Assembly (NCBI GenBank): GCA_031772625.1
Contig: CM062814.1
Span: forward strand, 364,471,750 to 364,535,749
Origin: Pinus tabuliformis
Lineage: Eukaryota; Streptophyta; Pinopsida; Pinales; Pinaceae
Length of the DNA: 64,000 nt
Reading direction: 5' to 3'
Shown here: positions 22,587 through 34,669 of the stretch, piece by piece
Position numbering within the stretch: the stretch's first letter is position 1
Layout of the letters: each line of letters starts with the position of its first letter
Translations under genes and position numbers: made by a program
The notes under the pieces: model-generated
Told to the model about the DNA's origin: nothing
Seen by the model: the letters and a program-made list of their open reading frames with translations, nothing else
Database searches by the model: none

Positions 22587-22841
22587 CTACACAATATGCA
22601 TTCTTTCCTAGATGTTTTATTGCCACAAACCCTTGTCTGTCCTAGGCTCTTCAATACTAATATAAAATTCCTCTTAAATTAGTCTGCCACTTTCATATTT
22701 TGTATAGTTTTTTTATATCTTACTTATGTCATGACAGACATTGTTGTGTTTTGTTTATGAAATCCCATTCTTGTAGTCTGTCTTAATAAGATTTTAATAT
22801 GATTCATATATTACATAAGTCATAAGTATCATGTGTAAGTG

Positions 22842-22885
<44 letters not shown>

Positions 22886-23176
22886 TATATATATATACAA
22901 AATCTGCATACATTCCTAGATCTTTTATTGCTACAAACCCTTGCGTGTCCTAGGCTCTTCAATATTAATATAAAATTACTCTTAAATTAGTCTGCAGCTT
23001 TCATATTATGTATAGTTTTTTATATCTTATTTATGTCGTGATAGACACATTGTTGTGTTTTGTTTATGGAATCCCATTCTTGTAGCATGTCTTAATAAGA
23101 TTTTAATTTTATTCATATATTACATAAGTCATAAGTATCATGTGTAAATGCATATATATATATATATATATATATA
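22587..23176 (+). repeat. Tandem duplication of about 310 bp, each unit ending in (TA)n
   Basis: Unit 1 (22587-22897) and unit 2 (22898-23176) share CATTCCTAGAT, CCTAGGCTCTTCAATA and TTACATAAGTCATAAGTATC. Each closes with a TA run (22844-22897 and 23153-23176). No coding sequence. Confidence 0.9.
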
Positions 23177-25945
23177 TAATCGTGTACATGAATACTAAAT
23201 TTGGAACCCTTCACGGGTTCCACCCATGGGGTTGTCTCATCTTGTCCTCATGACCGTTTGCAACCAATGATCGATTCTTTAGAGTCCATCATAATTCTAG
23301 AATATCACAACACAATATTACCAAGGTTGTCGGACAATTTCTTGATTTACCATTTTCACAGTAAGTGTTACCTATTTTTTTTAATAACCCTTTCCTTTTG
23401 TGCTTCCCTATTACCACTGAGTCATAAAAGCACAAGATAATATTAATGGAATAACAGTGATGACTTGAGAACACACTTGGAATAATAGGGAATACTTAAA
23501 CTCACCCATAAATTCACATCACCAAATTTCACAACAATACTTATCATCCCTTCCTCCCTCATCAATTGCCCTTAACTTTCCTTTTAGAGTTCACTTCTCT
23601 TATGTTATTCATTTATAGATTGGGGTGCCTAGGAAACCCTCTTCCGCTTGTGCCTAGCAACCTCAACAAATTCTCTTAGTGTTGTTATTTGGACGTGGTA
23701 TTTATAAGCAAAAGTTCATTCTAGTCAATTATTTGACCAAGCTTAGTTTGTGTGTTTGTAGGAGTTGTATTTGAGGTATTAATATGGGGTAAAATTGACT
23801 AGTGGCATGTTACCATTTTCATGTCAACATGAATAGGTAACATTTCTGTTAATGTGCTTTTAACATTCTTTTTTTCTTTTCTTTTTTTCGATTTTGCCAA
23901 AATGAGATTACATATCCCTTTTTTTATCTTGCACAGTCACTTGTTCATTTATAATCATAATACTTTAACCTTCCACCTATTCCTCAAGCATTGTTAATAA
24001 AATGGATTCTTATGCATGTTTAACACATCCATTCATTGTCATGTATACCCCACACATATATATACATATATACATATATTCTTATGTTGTCTAATTCCTG
24101 ATATTGTCCAAAAAAATTACAGAAAAGGTATTAAGTCCTCATTAAAAGTCCCCATCCTAATTACAACTATATTATATATAAATATGGTTCTCTAGCAATT
24201 ATACTAAATTGTTCCTAAGGTTTAGCATGCATTTAATCTTGATTTCCTTATTGTATAAATCTATCTCGAGTCTTTAGATATGATAACTACAATTATTAGT
24301 CATTTCAATTAATCAAAATTCTATTGTCACCTTGTTTCAGTCATACCTAGCCTTCCTAGTTTTGAGGTGGTTACAAAATAAACCATCCAAAGAATAATTG
24401 TAGAATTTTTTATTGTGATTCTACAACTCACAAACTTTCTTGAGTTTTGTGCATTCACCAGGCACATAAATTTCTAAAAATAATTGGATTCCTTTCCCTT
24501 GTTTAGGGTCGTTGCACTCCTTAACAAATTTTCAATTCTGGTCTTACTTGCTTTACACTTGTTAAATTTTGATGAAATGTTGGTTTCTCTTTTAGATGTC
24601 CACAACATTTTTCTATATCTATTTGGTGTCGTGAATCATCCTAGATATGAATACCACACTCCTTCCACTTAAAAGTTTCAATTATATCTTATTATTTTTG
24701 AGACCCTTTTTCTTCCATCATATCTGTCATGACCTATCTTCATGTCATTGGTCCTAGATTAGGTACCTTATCCAACAATTCTACTACAACTTGCAATCAC
24801 TTGATTTTTTATGGTCCTCCATGGTGACGGTTTGTGCTAATTGTTCTACTAATATAACCATTCTTCCCTTGGATTTCTTTTATGAACTTTTATGTGCAAA
24901 TGTTCATCAATTCCTTTACCAATTTTAGAATTTATCTCCATCAATCATGTAATTTGTATCAACCATGATGATTGTATAGGACTCATTCATACGTAAGGTA
25001 CACTATTAACATATAAAATTTTGTCCTTTAATGTCATTATTGTCAATATCTTCCATTTTAATTGAAAGGATTCCAACCATTCCACCAATCACCCATCATT
25101 GACTCATTTGGTAATCACGAGACTCCTTTACAACCATTTAACTTGGACAAGTGTTATTCTAAATGTGGTCAACTGACTTCCTTGGGGTACATCAATATAT
25201 TGTGTATTTTATTGTCTATATATCATAAGGTTCTTAATTTCTTTTATAATCTTTCAACATGTTGATGGTTTTTACATTGTTATTATAGCTTTCCATTTGT
25301 AGATAATATTCAAAGTTTTAGGTTATCACCAATGATTTCCTTCCCTCCTCTTTTCAACAAAGTTGATAAACTATGTAACCTTAACAAAAGGATTTTCCAA
25401 CAATTTACAGGTACTTGTCTTGTAGATAATTCCAGATTCCTCAGAATGATCTCATAAGAAACATCCACTTCCCTTCTCAAACATACCCATAGTGTAGGAA
25501 TGCTACTTTTATGAATTTATCAATATTTATCTTATGATTTTGTTGGTGTATACACTTCCCAATCAATCCCGATCATGACCAATAGTAATGGAATATGATT
25601 TTCTTAGTTATTACTTATTGTCATATGATATTTTCATTAATTGTCTATTCTCCTAGACACTTAATATGTCAGTTTTATATGTATTAACTTATTTTAGTAT
25701 TTTATAACCAAGGTTACCTAGATAGATATTTTTTTAAATCCATTTTTCATTATCAATTCTTAATACGGGATTTCCGCGTTTAATTTTAAAATAACATAGT
25801 GGATATGGACTGATTGTTCCCATATCTAAAAATTGAATTAGTTAAGGGTCCTATAAGTAAAGTTACCAAATTTCCAATTCCTCCTACTATGAAATGCAAC
25901 ATGGTTTTCTACTATTGGCCCCTTAAATAGGTTGTAGTGTTGAAC
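23177..25945. other. Probable internal DNA of a family A element, no recognisable gene
   Basis: It lies on the internal side of the primer-binding-like site at 25946-25963, so it should be the 5' part of a minus-strand LTR element. Only short frames are present and I recognise no gag or pol motif on either strand. Confidence 0.35.
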
Positions 25946-25963
25946 CCTTGAGCTCTAATACCA
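25946..25963 (-). other. Primer-binding-site-like sequence of family A element
   Basis: On the minus strand it reads TGGTATTAGAGCTCAAGG, two bases from an LTR ending TTACAAG. The first 12 bases differ at one position from the usual initiator methionine tRNA primer site (TGGTATCAGAGC). Confidence 0.55.
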
Positions 25964-26648
25964 CTTGTAACATCCACTTATAATATTACTCTATGTCTGT
26001 CGTAACACCCCCATTTCCAACATCATTCGGGGGTTATAATAGGCTTCTAATTCGACATATAACTTATACGGATCAATTCTAAAATTAAGTTTAAAACTTC
26101 CCCTTAAATTTCTAACACAAATTACAATGTCATTGCACTTATATGGAAAATTACTCTCGAGCTTCTTCCTAGATACTATTGTACACATTATTAACCCTAA
26201 TGTGTATATTGAGGAAGTTAACCCATTAATTAAGGGTAGTGTAGATAAATATTCAGAATATTCGCATTTATTCTATTCAAATTTTAATAACCTATTCCGC
26301 AATAAGATTTTGGGAAAGTTTCACATTGTATGAATTTTTTTATGTGGATCCGCAAAAATTTCTCAATGTCTAGCTCGCAAGTGCAGCATATGAATGATCA
26401 GGTGTTGACCTAGATGTACATGTTTCTCGATCCAACAGTATAAGTGCTAGGGCTTAGACCTAATGCTTGTGGTTAGAGGAGAAGTTACGATAGTAACTAC
26501 CTCCCTTCCCATGGTGTGCCCCCTACTCATTTTCCTTTTTGGTTTTGACGGAAAAGACTACTCTGTAATCGAAAGTTCCTTCTAGGAGGGTTCAAGGTCG
26601 TGTACAATGATAAGGTAAGGGCTTTTCTTTTAAAAAGAATACATTATC

Positions 26649-26653
26649 CTCAT
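26649..26653 (+). other. Target site duplication CTCAT (left)
   Basis: Identical to 34527-34531 on the other side of the element. The flanking family A LTR is uninterrupted once one copy is removed. Confidence 0.9.
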
Positions 26654-27695
26654 TGTTATAGACATATTTGGTTACTGCAAACCCAATCACATATGTCCAT
26701 AAACCAAGGGCTTCTAAAATCCTAAAAGTGTTGTTATATACTCTAAAAGAACAAGGTCAGCTAATTACAATATCTCACAGAAGTTCTCCGTGAAAAACTA
26801 CTCAAACTGATCAAAATTGGACCATACAGACTACTCCATGCATAGGGTGCGATGCATCTCACCTATTACACATGGGGGGTGCAATGCATATTGGAAAGCC
26901 CTTATGTAGGGTGCAATGACCGAGGGTAGACAAATGGCAGAAGCAGTTTGCTAGGTGGAAACTCAAAGAATCTTCCATAAACTGCTCATATGACACTTGC
27001 CTCTCTGAATTCACCCAGGGATGAGTAAGAGATCATGAAATCTCCAAGTGGAACCAAGAACTATCAGTGAAATGACACTAATCAAAATCCCAGAAGCTGA
27101 CTCACTCTCCTACAAACATCTACATATGGATCCCTCATTCTAGGGATCCAAAAAGGCTGGAATTTTGTAATTTGCAAGAAAGAGTTGTTGGTTTCTCTTT
27201 GAAGACATTATTGGGTGATCTTACTTTGTATGAGGTGAAGAGGGCTTTCATGCTGGGAGGATGATGCTGGATCAGACAACTTGGTTGTAATCCTCTCTTC
27301 TACTACTTCTATCAATAAAGCTATTCGAGTTTTCCTCCATATGCTTGTATATTTCTGAATCTTGTATTTGTATATGCATTTATATGGTAATGTACATCTG
27401 ATCCTACATTGTTTATGGTTATAGATATCTATGCTTTGATGGTATTTTGATACCTTGACTCTACAAGTGTACTTTGAAGCGGGACAAGTGAGAAAGGAGT
27501 GGCGAAAGCTCTATCAAAGGAGAGAGGAAACAAGCAAGGAGACTAGTGAAAGACTGAAGTTGGTACTCTCTGCTTCTCTCTCATCTATCTCTCGTAAAGG
27601 AAAACACAAGTAACTTTAGTTTGTTTGTTTCTAAGATAGCTACCCATCTTAGTGGGACTAGCAACCCTCAATGGACACTAGTTTTCCCAATAACA
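26654..27695 (+). repeat. 5' LTR of the gag-protease element
   Basis: 1042 bases, TG to CA ended. The copy at 33482-34526 differs at about a dozen positions in the first 130 bases by eye, so the insertion is not very recent. It contains GATGCATC-type boxes near 26850-26890. Confidence 0.92.
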
Positions 27696-27698
27696 AAA

Positions 27699-27716
27699 TG
27701 GCGACTCCACTGGGGA
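27699..27716 (+). other. Primer-binding site, tRNA-Arg type
   Basis: TGGCGACTCCACTGGGGA lies three bases after the LTR. From memory it complements the 3' end of plant tRNA-Arg(ACG), the primer typical of Tat/Ogre elements. The tRNA match should be verified. Confidence 0.7.
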
Positions 27717-29471
27717 GCGAATAGCTTTTTTGTTTTGTTATTGTTGTTTGCTTTATAAACCACAGATGGAGCCTAAAGTTAAGCCAGCTAGCCTTCGAAC
27801 TGCTTTTGCTATGCAACTTCAAAGTATATCAACGCTGCTTCAGTCAATCTTTGAGTTGGTTTATGAACTGAAAATCTAGCTTGCAAACATCCTATAGTGG
27901 TAGCTCAGATAACCTCATTAGATCAGCCCCTATACTTTTTGTTTATTGACTATCGTTAGCTCAGCCTAAATCCCTGAACTTAGCTGCAAACTGTGAGTGA
28001 AAACCAAGCTCAGTCTCGTCCCTGGACCATTGCACTATCTCTTCTTGGCAATCTGGATGCATCACACCTCCCATGTGTTACAGGTGAGATGCATCCCTGT
28101 TTCCTTGTGTTACAGCTACGATGATTGAATGAGACTGTTTCTGCCTCCAGATTTTGGTTTTTTCTTCATTATCTTCAGCTTTATTCAGTATTTTTGCTAT
28201 CTATGATCAATATATCTCTGTTGAAACCATCTTCCTTTGCATTATTCAGTCTCCATCAGAAGGAATTGTGAATGTTTTTTAATGTATTTTTCATCATTTA
28301 TTGTTTTCCTTTGCAAATAGTAGCTTAATCGAACTGTCGTCTTTTGATTTGAAAGTGTCGCAAGCATCGTTTTCAGTTAAGAAAAAGAGTGTCACAAAGC
28401 ATTCCTGTTTTAGATAGTCGATTACACTTTTGCCATTGTATTTGATTTGAATCATTAGTATTTCAAGTGTCGAAAACAGTTTTAAATTCAAAATCTTAAA
28501 GTGTCATCTTAGCCTTCCTTTCGTTTTTTGAAGAGAAAATTGTTAGTACTGTCGCTTTGAAAGAAAATAATTCAAATCTGTACTTACTTTTCTTTTTTTC
28601 ATTCTCACATTAAGGAAACTAAAAAACAATACATGCATGTGCATTTGCATTTAGACTGCATGCTGGAATTGATTTAGGAAAAATGCATCTAGTATGTGCT
28701 CTCTGCTCTATGTTGAAAGAATTTCATTTCTCTTTCCTTAGTAGCTAGGATTTTCATTGCAAAAAGAAAGTAAGCGTTTGTTTATCATCTTAGATTGCAT
28801 ATTTAGGAATTGTATATCTACATCACGTGGTGAACCTTAAAGGTAAGCTTCTTAAGAAAGATCAAATGTAAAATAAACCTCAATGAACATAAAAACACTT
28901 TCGAACCTAACGCACAACATTTAGAAGTCTAGGCTAGAGACGTATTCCGACATCGTAAAGCCTAGTAACTATCGCTTTCATCGTAGGTTGGGTGATTCCC
29001 CCTCTTTGAGAAGACAAGTTCTAGTATGGACTTGTGCTCCCACGTACCGTTGAGTATATATTGGGAGACCACAATAGGCTACATCCTTTATCCTTAGGAA
29101 GTCATGTCTACCGCCCTATCGATCGCAATGCACTGAACATAGCATTCGGGAAGATTGACTGCCACACTGTAAAAAGTATTCTGCAATTTTGCGATTGGTT
29201 TGGTAATCCCTCTGTCTAGATTTTTAGAGCAATCACTTTCATTCCTTTTTAGACTCCTTCAAAGAAAAGGTCCATCTGAGCACTTGTCACTTCATGCTCA
29301 TTAAAAATCAAAGGCGACTAGAGTAATCTTTAGCTTTTTCTCGACTCTTAAAAATTGAAAAGCAAGTTGTGTCAAAGCATCATAAAATTTATTTTAATCA
29401 GAATAATGTCACCGTTCGCTCATTGGTCTTTGGGTTGAGAAAAATGGACTTTACTAATAAAGGATTTCCCC
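27717..29471 (+). other. Long untranslated leader of the gag-protease element
   Basis: 1.75 kb with no convincing ORF. Around 28046-28100 it contains an inverted copy of an LTR segment (26846-26890). At 29293 and 29343 it has early copies of the CTCRTTAAAA-like motif that is frequent in the 3' part. Confidence 0.6.
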
Positions 29472-31034
29472 TTGGAGGAAATCCTAGTCCCTTCTCCTTT
29501 TGGGGGGATGTCAGTGCTCCACACATGGCCACATTTTTGCCTTCCAGGACTCACAATTGGCCTGCCAGTATGGCTTTTCTCGACCTCTGTCATTCAAAGC
29601 ACCGCAATTCCTCAGCAATCAAATCAACAACTAGATGATACTGAAGTTGCTCCCCTACCTTCTACTTCGTTTGTTTCTCCCTCTCCTTCTTCCTCTTCAC
29701 TTAGTGAAGCTAGTAACACTAAAAACCAAGTAACTGAGAAGAAGAAGAAAGGGAAGGAGAAGAAGAAGAAGAATCCAATGGCAAAAGGGGGCAACCGTGC
29801 ATCGTCTAGCGAAAATCCACACACTGCACCTTCTAAACCTAAATCTCCATGTGTCATTTGCAAGGGAGACCACTATCATCGAGATTGTCCCTGCATCCCA
29901 CGGATCCTGAGGGATTGGTCTCCCCGCTTGCACAATCCGGTGTCTTCAACCTCTGACAATCATGTTGAGAGCACACCATCAACTAGTGAAAATGAAGCCA
30001 ATGGAAAGAAAGGAAGATCTAAATTTCCTTGTAGACTGTGTGAAGGCGATCATGTCCTCCACCGTTGTCCTTTCCTAGACGAAGCTAAAAGAGTCTTGGA
30101 TAACCGTCCTGCGTCACCACAGCAACTTCCTCCTGGATACAAGAAACTCTTGCTGAGTCCATCACTAGTTGAAAATTCGACTGATGCATTGTTGTTGTTG
30201 GTCGAAGCACCTATCATTGAAGATAAACCCTCTGAGTCCACACCGGACCAAAGTCAACAGGTCGAGACGGCAGTCGACCCAATCTTGTCTTCAGAGGGTC
30301 CACCTTCAGATGATACTATCACCAAAGAGAATGAGAACGACACCATTCAAATTCTTTTCGTAAACACAAAATCTGATGAACATGGGGGCAATCTACCCGT
30401 TCCCTTAGCGCAGGAAGGAATTTCATCAGAGATTTATCCAGCTGTTTATTTGGTCGCTCCTCCAAGCAATCTAGTCATTTCCTTCAATTGGAATCTACTA
30501 GGGAGACCCTGCCTACCATCTAATGTACCATTCCAGATCATAGTACAAGCTTACAGAATGATCATGGTTGGTACTATCATAGATGAAGAGGCTTCTTTGA
30601 GTATCCTTTCCTCAACTGCTTGGAAAGCGCTTGGTTCACCATCGCTTCTCCCTGAGATTCGAAATCTAACAGGCTTCAACAAAGGAACGTGTCAACCGTT
30701 GGGGATCCTTCCAAATTTGCCTATAATTTTGAGAAGGAAAACCGTTCATCTAAATGTGATGGTAGTCCAAGGGCCTTTAGATTATAATCTACTCCTCGAA
30801 CATGACTACATTTATAGCATGGGAGCTATTGTTTCCTCACTCTTCAAAGTGATGTGTTTTCCACATGAAGGCAAAGTGGTCCAGCTCATAGACCAGCTTT
30901 CATTCCCTAGTTCAAACATAGCTATTAGTCAAATGCCATCCCTAACTAGTCTTTTATGTAAGGAATGTCTCATCAATCTCCAGTCTTCCCACCTGATGAT
31001 CGCGAGTGATTCGGTGATTGTGACTGAAACATAG
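29472..31034 (+). CDS. Gag-type zinc-knuckle and protease-like protein
   Basis: A 520-residue protein is intact as an ORF. After a serine-rich part there is a lysine tract (about residues 90-100), then two zinc knuckles of CX2CX3HX4C form (CVICKGDHYHRDC at about 127-139, CRLCEGDHVLHRC at about 187-199). An acidic, serine and proline-rich spacer follows. A retropepsin-like domain occupies about 355-490: VGTIIDEEASLSILSS is the place of the catalytic D-S/T-G, with glycine replaced by glutamate, and YNLLLEHDY matches the usual NLLLGRDY. The glycine loss may inactivate the protease. The start codon is uncertain because an overlapping frame (29369-29638) may be the true upstream continuation. It would package the element's RNA and depend on another element for reverse transcription. 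Confidence 0.75.
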   Translation: MEEILVPSPFGGMSVLHTWPHFCLPGLTIGLPVWLFSTSVIQSTAIPQQSNQQLDDTEVAPLPSTSFVSPSPSSSSLSEASNTKNQVTEKKKKGKEKKKKNPMAKGGNRASSSENPHTAPSKPKSPCVICKGDHYHRDCPCIPRILRDWSPRLHNPVSSTSDNHVESTPSTSENEANGKKGRSKFPCRLCEGDHVLHRCPFLDEAKRVLDNRPASPQQLPPGYKKLLLSPSLVENSTDALLLLVEAPIIEDKPSESTPDQSQQVETAVDPILSSEGPPSDDTITKENENDTIQILFVNTKSDEHGGNLPVPLAQEGISSEIYPAVYLVAPPSNLVISFNWNLLGRPCLPSNVPFQIIVQAYRMIMVGTIIDEEASLSILSSTAWKALGSPSLLPEIRNLTGFNKGTCQPLGILPNLPIILRRKTVHLNVMVVQGPLDYNLLLEHDYIYSMGAIVSSLFKVMCFPHEGKVVQLIDQLSFPSSNIAISQMPSLTSLLCKECLINLQSSHLMIASDSVIVTET

Positions 31035-33468
31035 GAGGCAGGCACTCTAGTCTGCATCAGCAAAAAAAAACACAGATATAAGGTAGGTTCCCACGTAGGA
31101 ATATGACTATTCTGATACCCCTGTCCGTTTAGGAAAATAGATTTGGACTGGAAAAGGATTCCCCTGTCAAAGGTTATGTGATTGGGACTGACAACAATCA
31201 CCTTTATCCATTTCGATGGAAACCGCCAAGGAAGTGTTTTGTCTGCTACGTGGATGGAACAACCTTGCTAATGTAAGAACTTCCGTATGGTAACCTGGAA
31301 GCTCTACTTATACCTGGGGGCATGCAAACCTTTTTGCGTGCAAGTGAAAAGCGACCTTTTATTTTCTTAGTTTGTAGGCTCTTAACCCTTTAAACTCGTA
31401 GGCTGGTTATTCCTAGCTTGCATAACGAAAGGATTCAGAGCAAAGTTTCGAATGGGGCAAGCTCCCTAAAAAATGAACCTATTGATGAGACATCCTTATT
31501 ATACGACTGGCACGAGCAGTTTTATGCAAAATTCAAGCTCGTTAAAAAATATACGTAACTACGAGCAGTTTTATGCGAAGTTCAGGCTCATTAAAAAGTG
31601 AACCTAGCAATGAGCAAATGCTCCCCCAGAGTTTAAGCTCATCAAAAAATGAACCCACCTTCGGTAAATAACCATTGCGATCACATAGATATCAACTTTT
31701 GAACCGTGGTCGTGTTCTTACCATCACCTCCACTCTTTTTTAGCCAATCATACGCCTCCATTTGATTGTTTACCCTTTTGAGGAACAGCTGTGATGAGTG
31801 ATTCTATTAACCACCTTCTTTACACTGTCATGATTGAAAAGTTCCAAATCTTACCTGGAACCAGTTGCTATCCAAAAACATCACTCGTTCTTCAAAAAAT
31901 GAGTCTCCTTTAAACTCTTTTCATCTAAATCATAAAATATGAAAAGATTGCCAAGCAATTGGCCTCTCCAGCTCATTAAAGCGATCGGAAGTGCCATCCC
32001 TCCTCTAGATTTTAATCTTTTTGGACCTGAGGGATCATTACACAAAAAGATCGAGCGTTTTTCTTGTTCGGCTCGTTAAAACTATCGAAAAGTCATCCCT
32101 TTCATATTATTTTATACTTTTTCAGACTTAAGGGATTATATTACGAAAAAGGACTACTGGAGTTGCATTTCTGTCTCTTTTTAGACTCTCTAATATTGAA
32201 AAGGACCAAGTTATCTTTGTCGTTAAACTCGTTAAAACAATAGTGACAAACTTGTCCATGCAGACAAGAGCGAATTTCACTATCACTAAGCTCATTAAAA
32301 CATAGTGACAGGTTTCCCTGAAGGGAAAATTATAGAACAAGCATATGTTATCCTCCTCAAGCTTGACAAAAATAAAGAGGTACTGGTTAGAAATGATTGG
32401 GGAAAAAGGGAATAAAGTTTGAATAGCTTCATTGGTAGCAGGTCGCTCTTGAACATGACACTTTCACTCTGTCACCATGATTGAGTCGGGTTGGGTTATT
32501 CCGTTCACTAGTCATATCACCATTAGTTCGTCGTACCATCCATTTTTGGGGTTAATGCTACCAATTCATTTCAGTGTCACCGATATGTTCAAGATAAGTC
32601 ACTCAAAGAATTCACCAACCCAGCTAACGCCTCATCCACTGCAATAACTTCACTCTCCATTTTTCATGACTGCCACCGTGAACCTTTTATCATCAGATTG
32701 TTTTCACCTCCACAAAATCATTTGGTCCGTTCCGTGTCGTAGATGTGGGATTCATTAAGGCCCTCCTATGACGGGTCACTTCTTGTCGACATCAGCTCAT
32801 TATCCAAGAAGTTGACTTAGGAACAACCCTTTCAGTACTTTGAAGCTTACATGCCTCAATGGCAAGTTTCTCACTTCCGGTGATAGGTTTACATCAATGG
32901 CCTTCGACCGAAATATTTTGCGTGGTGTTCGACATCAACTCACATATTCACACCACATGAATTGTACTGCAGTACCTTGAGGGTCATTATTATTATCAGT
33001 GATTCCTCTTGCGCCTGTTAACAGATTACATCATTGGCTGGTAATCAGGGGATGTCTTTCCATGTTCGACATTAGAACACCTTCTCACATGGATCAACTT
33101 GTACCTCGGGCGAAGATTGAACGAGTTTGAAGACCTCAGATCTAGTTTCATCCATCCGGGTTGCGATATATTCAGGAAAATAAAGGCATCAAATGTACAT
33201 CGTTGCTACACAAATAATCATCCAAGCTAAGGGATGATGGCTCTACCAGAATCATCAGTCTGCCACACAGAAGATTTTCTGTCTTATGTACATGAAAATG
33301 AATTTATAAAGCTGAGCATGGGAATTCCTGCCCCAGCTAGATCATGAAAATATTATGAAGATAATGTATTGTATTGTATCTTATTATAGGTCACCTTCCA
33401 ATTCGAAAAACCTTGGATCCTCATTATAAAGCATTTCACCTGACATCAAAAGATTTACGACCTCATGC
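31035..33468 (+). other. Non-coding 3' region with a repeated CTCRTTAAAA-like motif
   Basis: 2.4 kb without a long ORF in any frame and without reverse transcriptase or integrase motifs. Between 31460 and 32300 the block RCTCRTTAAAA recurs with variation (for example at 31536, 31585, 31636, 31972, 32070, 32227 and 32289), often followed by AATGAACC or an ATAGTGAC-like tail. Confidence 0.65.
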
Positions 33469-33481
33469 TTTAGGGGGCAAC
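33469..33481 (+). other. Polypurine tract of the gag-protease element
   Basis: TTAGGGGGCAA directly precedes the 3' LTR start TGTTATAG at 33482, the normal position of the plus-strand primer. Confidence 0.75.
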
Positions 33482-34526
33482 TGTTATAGACATTTTTGGG
33501 CACTGCAACCCCAATCACATATGTCCATAAACCAAGGGCTTCTAAAACCCTAAAAGTGTTGTTTCATACTCTAAAGGAACAAGGTCAGCTGATTACATCA
33601 TCTCACAGAAGTTCTCCGTGAAAAACTACTCAGAACTGGTCAAAACTGGACCATATAGACTGCTCCATGCATAGGGTGCGATGCATCTAGCCTATTACAC
33701 ACAGGGGGTGTGATGCATACTGGAAAGCCCTTCTGTAGGGTGTGATGAGTGAGAGCAGACAAATGGCAAAAGCAGTTTGCTAGGTGGAAACTCAAAGAAT
33801 CTTCTAGAAACTACTCATATGACACTTGCTACTTTGAATTTGCCCAGGGATGAGTAAGAGATCATGAAATCTCCAAGTGGAACCAAGAACTATCAGTGAA
33901 ATGACACTAATCAAAATCCCAGAAGCTGACTCACTCTCCTGCAAACATCTATATATGGATCCCTAATCCTAGAGATCCAAAAAGGTTGGAATTTTGTAAT
34001 TTGCAAGAAAGTGCTGTTGGTTTCTCTTTGAAGACATTGTTGGGTGATCTTGATTTGTATGAGGTGAAAAGGGCTTTCATGATGGGAGGATGATGCTGGA
34101 TCAGATAGCTTGGTTGTAATCCTTTCTTCTACTACTTCTATCAATAAAGCTATTTGAGTTTTCCTCCATATGCTTGTATATCTCTGAATCTTGTATTTTT
34201 ATATGCATTTATATGGTTAATGTACATCTAATCCTACATTGTTTATGGTTATATATCTCTATGCTTTGATGGTATTTTTCCACCTTGACTATACGGGTGT
34301 TCTTTGAAGCAGGACAAGTGAGAAAGGAGTGGCGAAAGCTCTATCAAAGGAGAGAGGAAACAAGCAAGGAGACTAGTGAAAGACCAAGGTTGGTACTCTC
34401 TGCTTCTCTCTCATCTATCTCTCGTAAAGGAAAACACAAGTAACTTTAGTTTTGTCTATTTCTAATATAGCTACCCGTCTTTGTGGGACTAGTAGCTCTG
34501 AATGTACACTAGTTTTCCCGATAACA
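33482..34526 (+). repeat. 3' LTR of the gag-protease element
   Basis: 1045 bases, a pair with 26654-27695. It is followed immediately by the right target duplication. Confidence 0.92.
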
Positions 34527-34531
34527 CTCAT
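34527..34531 (+). other. Target site duplication CTCAT (right)
   Basis: Pairs with 26649-26653. The family A LTR resumes directly after it. Confidence 0.9.
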
Positions 34532-34669
34532 GCTCATATTGTTGATTGTTAACTATAACTATTCTGTTATCACCAACTGAAACCTTGTCAAACTATCTTA
34601 ACAAGGTATTCCTCTTACTAGGAGAGCTATGCTCTAGGGAGCGAATCCATACTAAAGTCTCTACACTAT

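Larger units (their letters stand above)
26654..34526 (+). mobile_element. LTR retrotransposon encoding gag-protease only, Tat-like, 7.87 kb
   Basis: The element is complete at both ends. LTRs start TGTTATAGACAT and end CCNATAACA (26654-27695 and 33482-34526). A primer site follows the 5' LTR and a polypurine tract precedes the 3' LTR. The target duplication CTCAT is at 26649-26653 and 34527-34531. The internal region has one 520-codon ORF with zinc knuckles and a protease-like domain, and no reverse transcriptase or integrase that I can find. It must therefore use enzymes from another element, like TR-GAG type elements. A tRNA-Arg type primer site suggests kinship with Tat/Ogre elements. Confidence 0.88.
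25966..34663 (-). repeat. Family A LTR, split by a later insertion
   Basis: The LTR runs 25966-26653 and resumes at 34532-34663. Joined, the two parts match 2949-3771 without a break, which proves the insertion of the 7.9-kb element between them. After 34663 it is cut off by the minus-strand Gypsy LTR. Confidence 0.8.

Noticed and set aside
29624-29933. Minus-strand ORFs rich in Phe and Leu
   Set aside because: Shadows of the lysine-rich gag stretch on the other strand.
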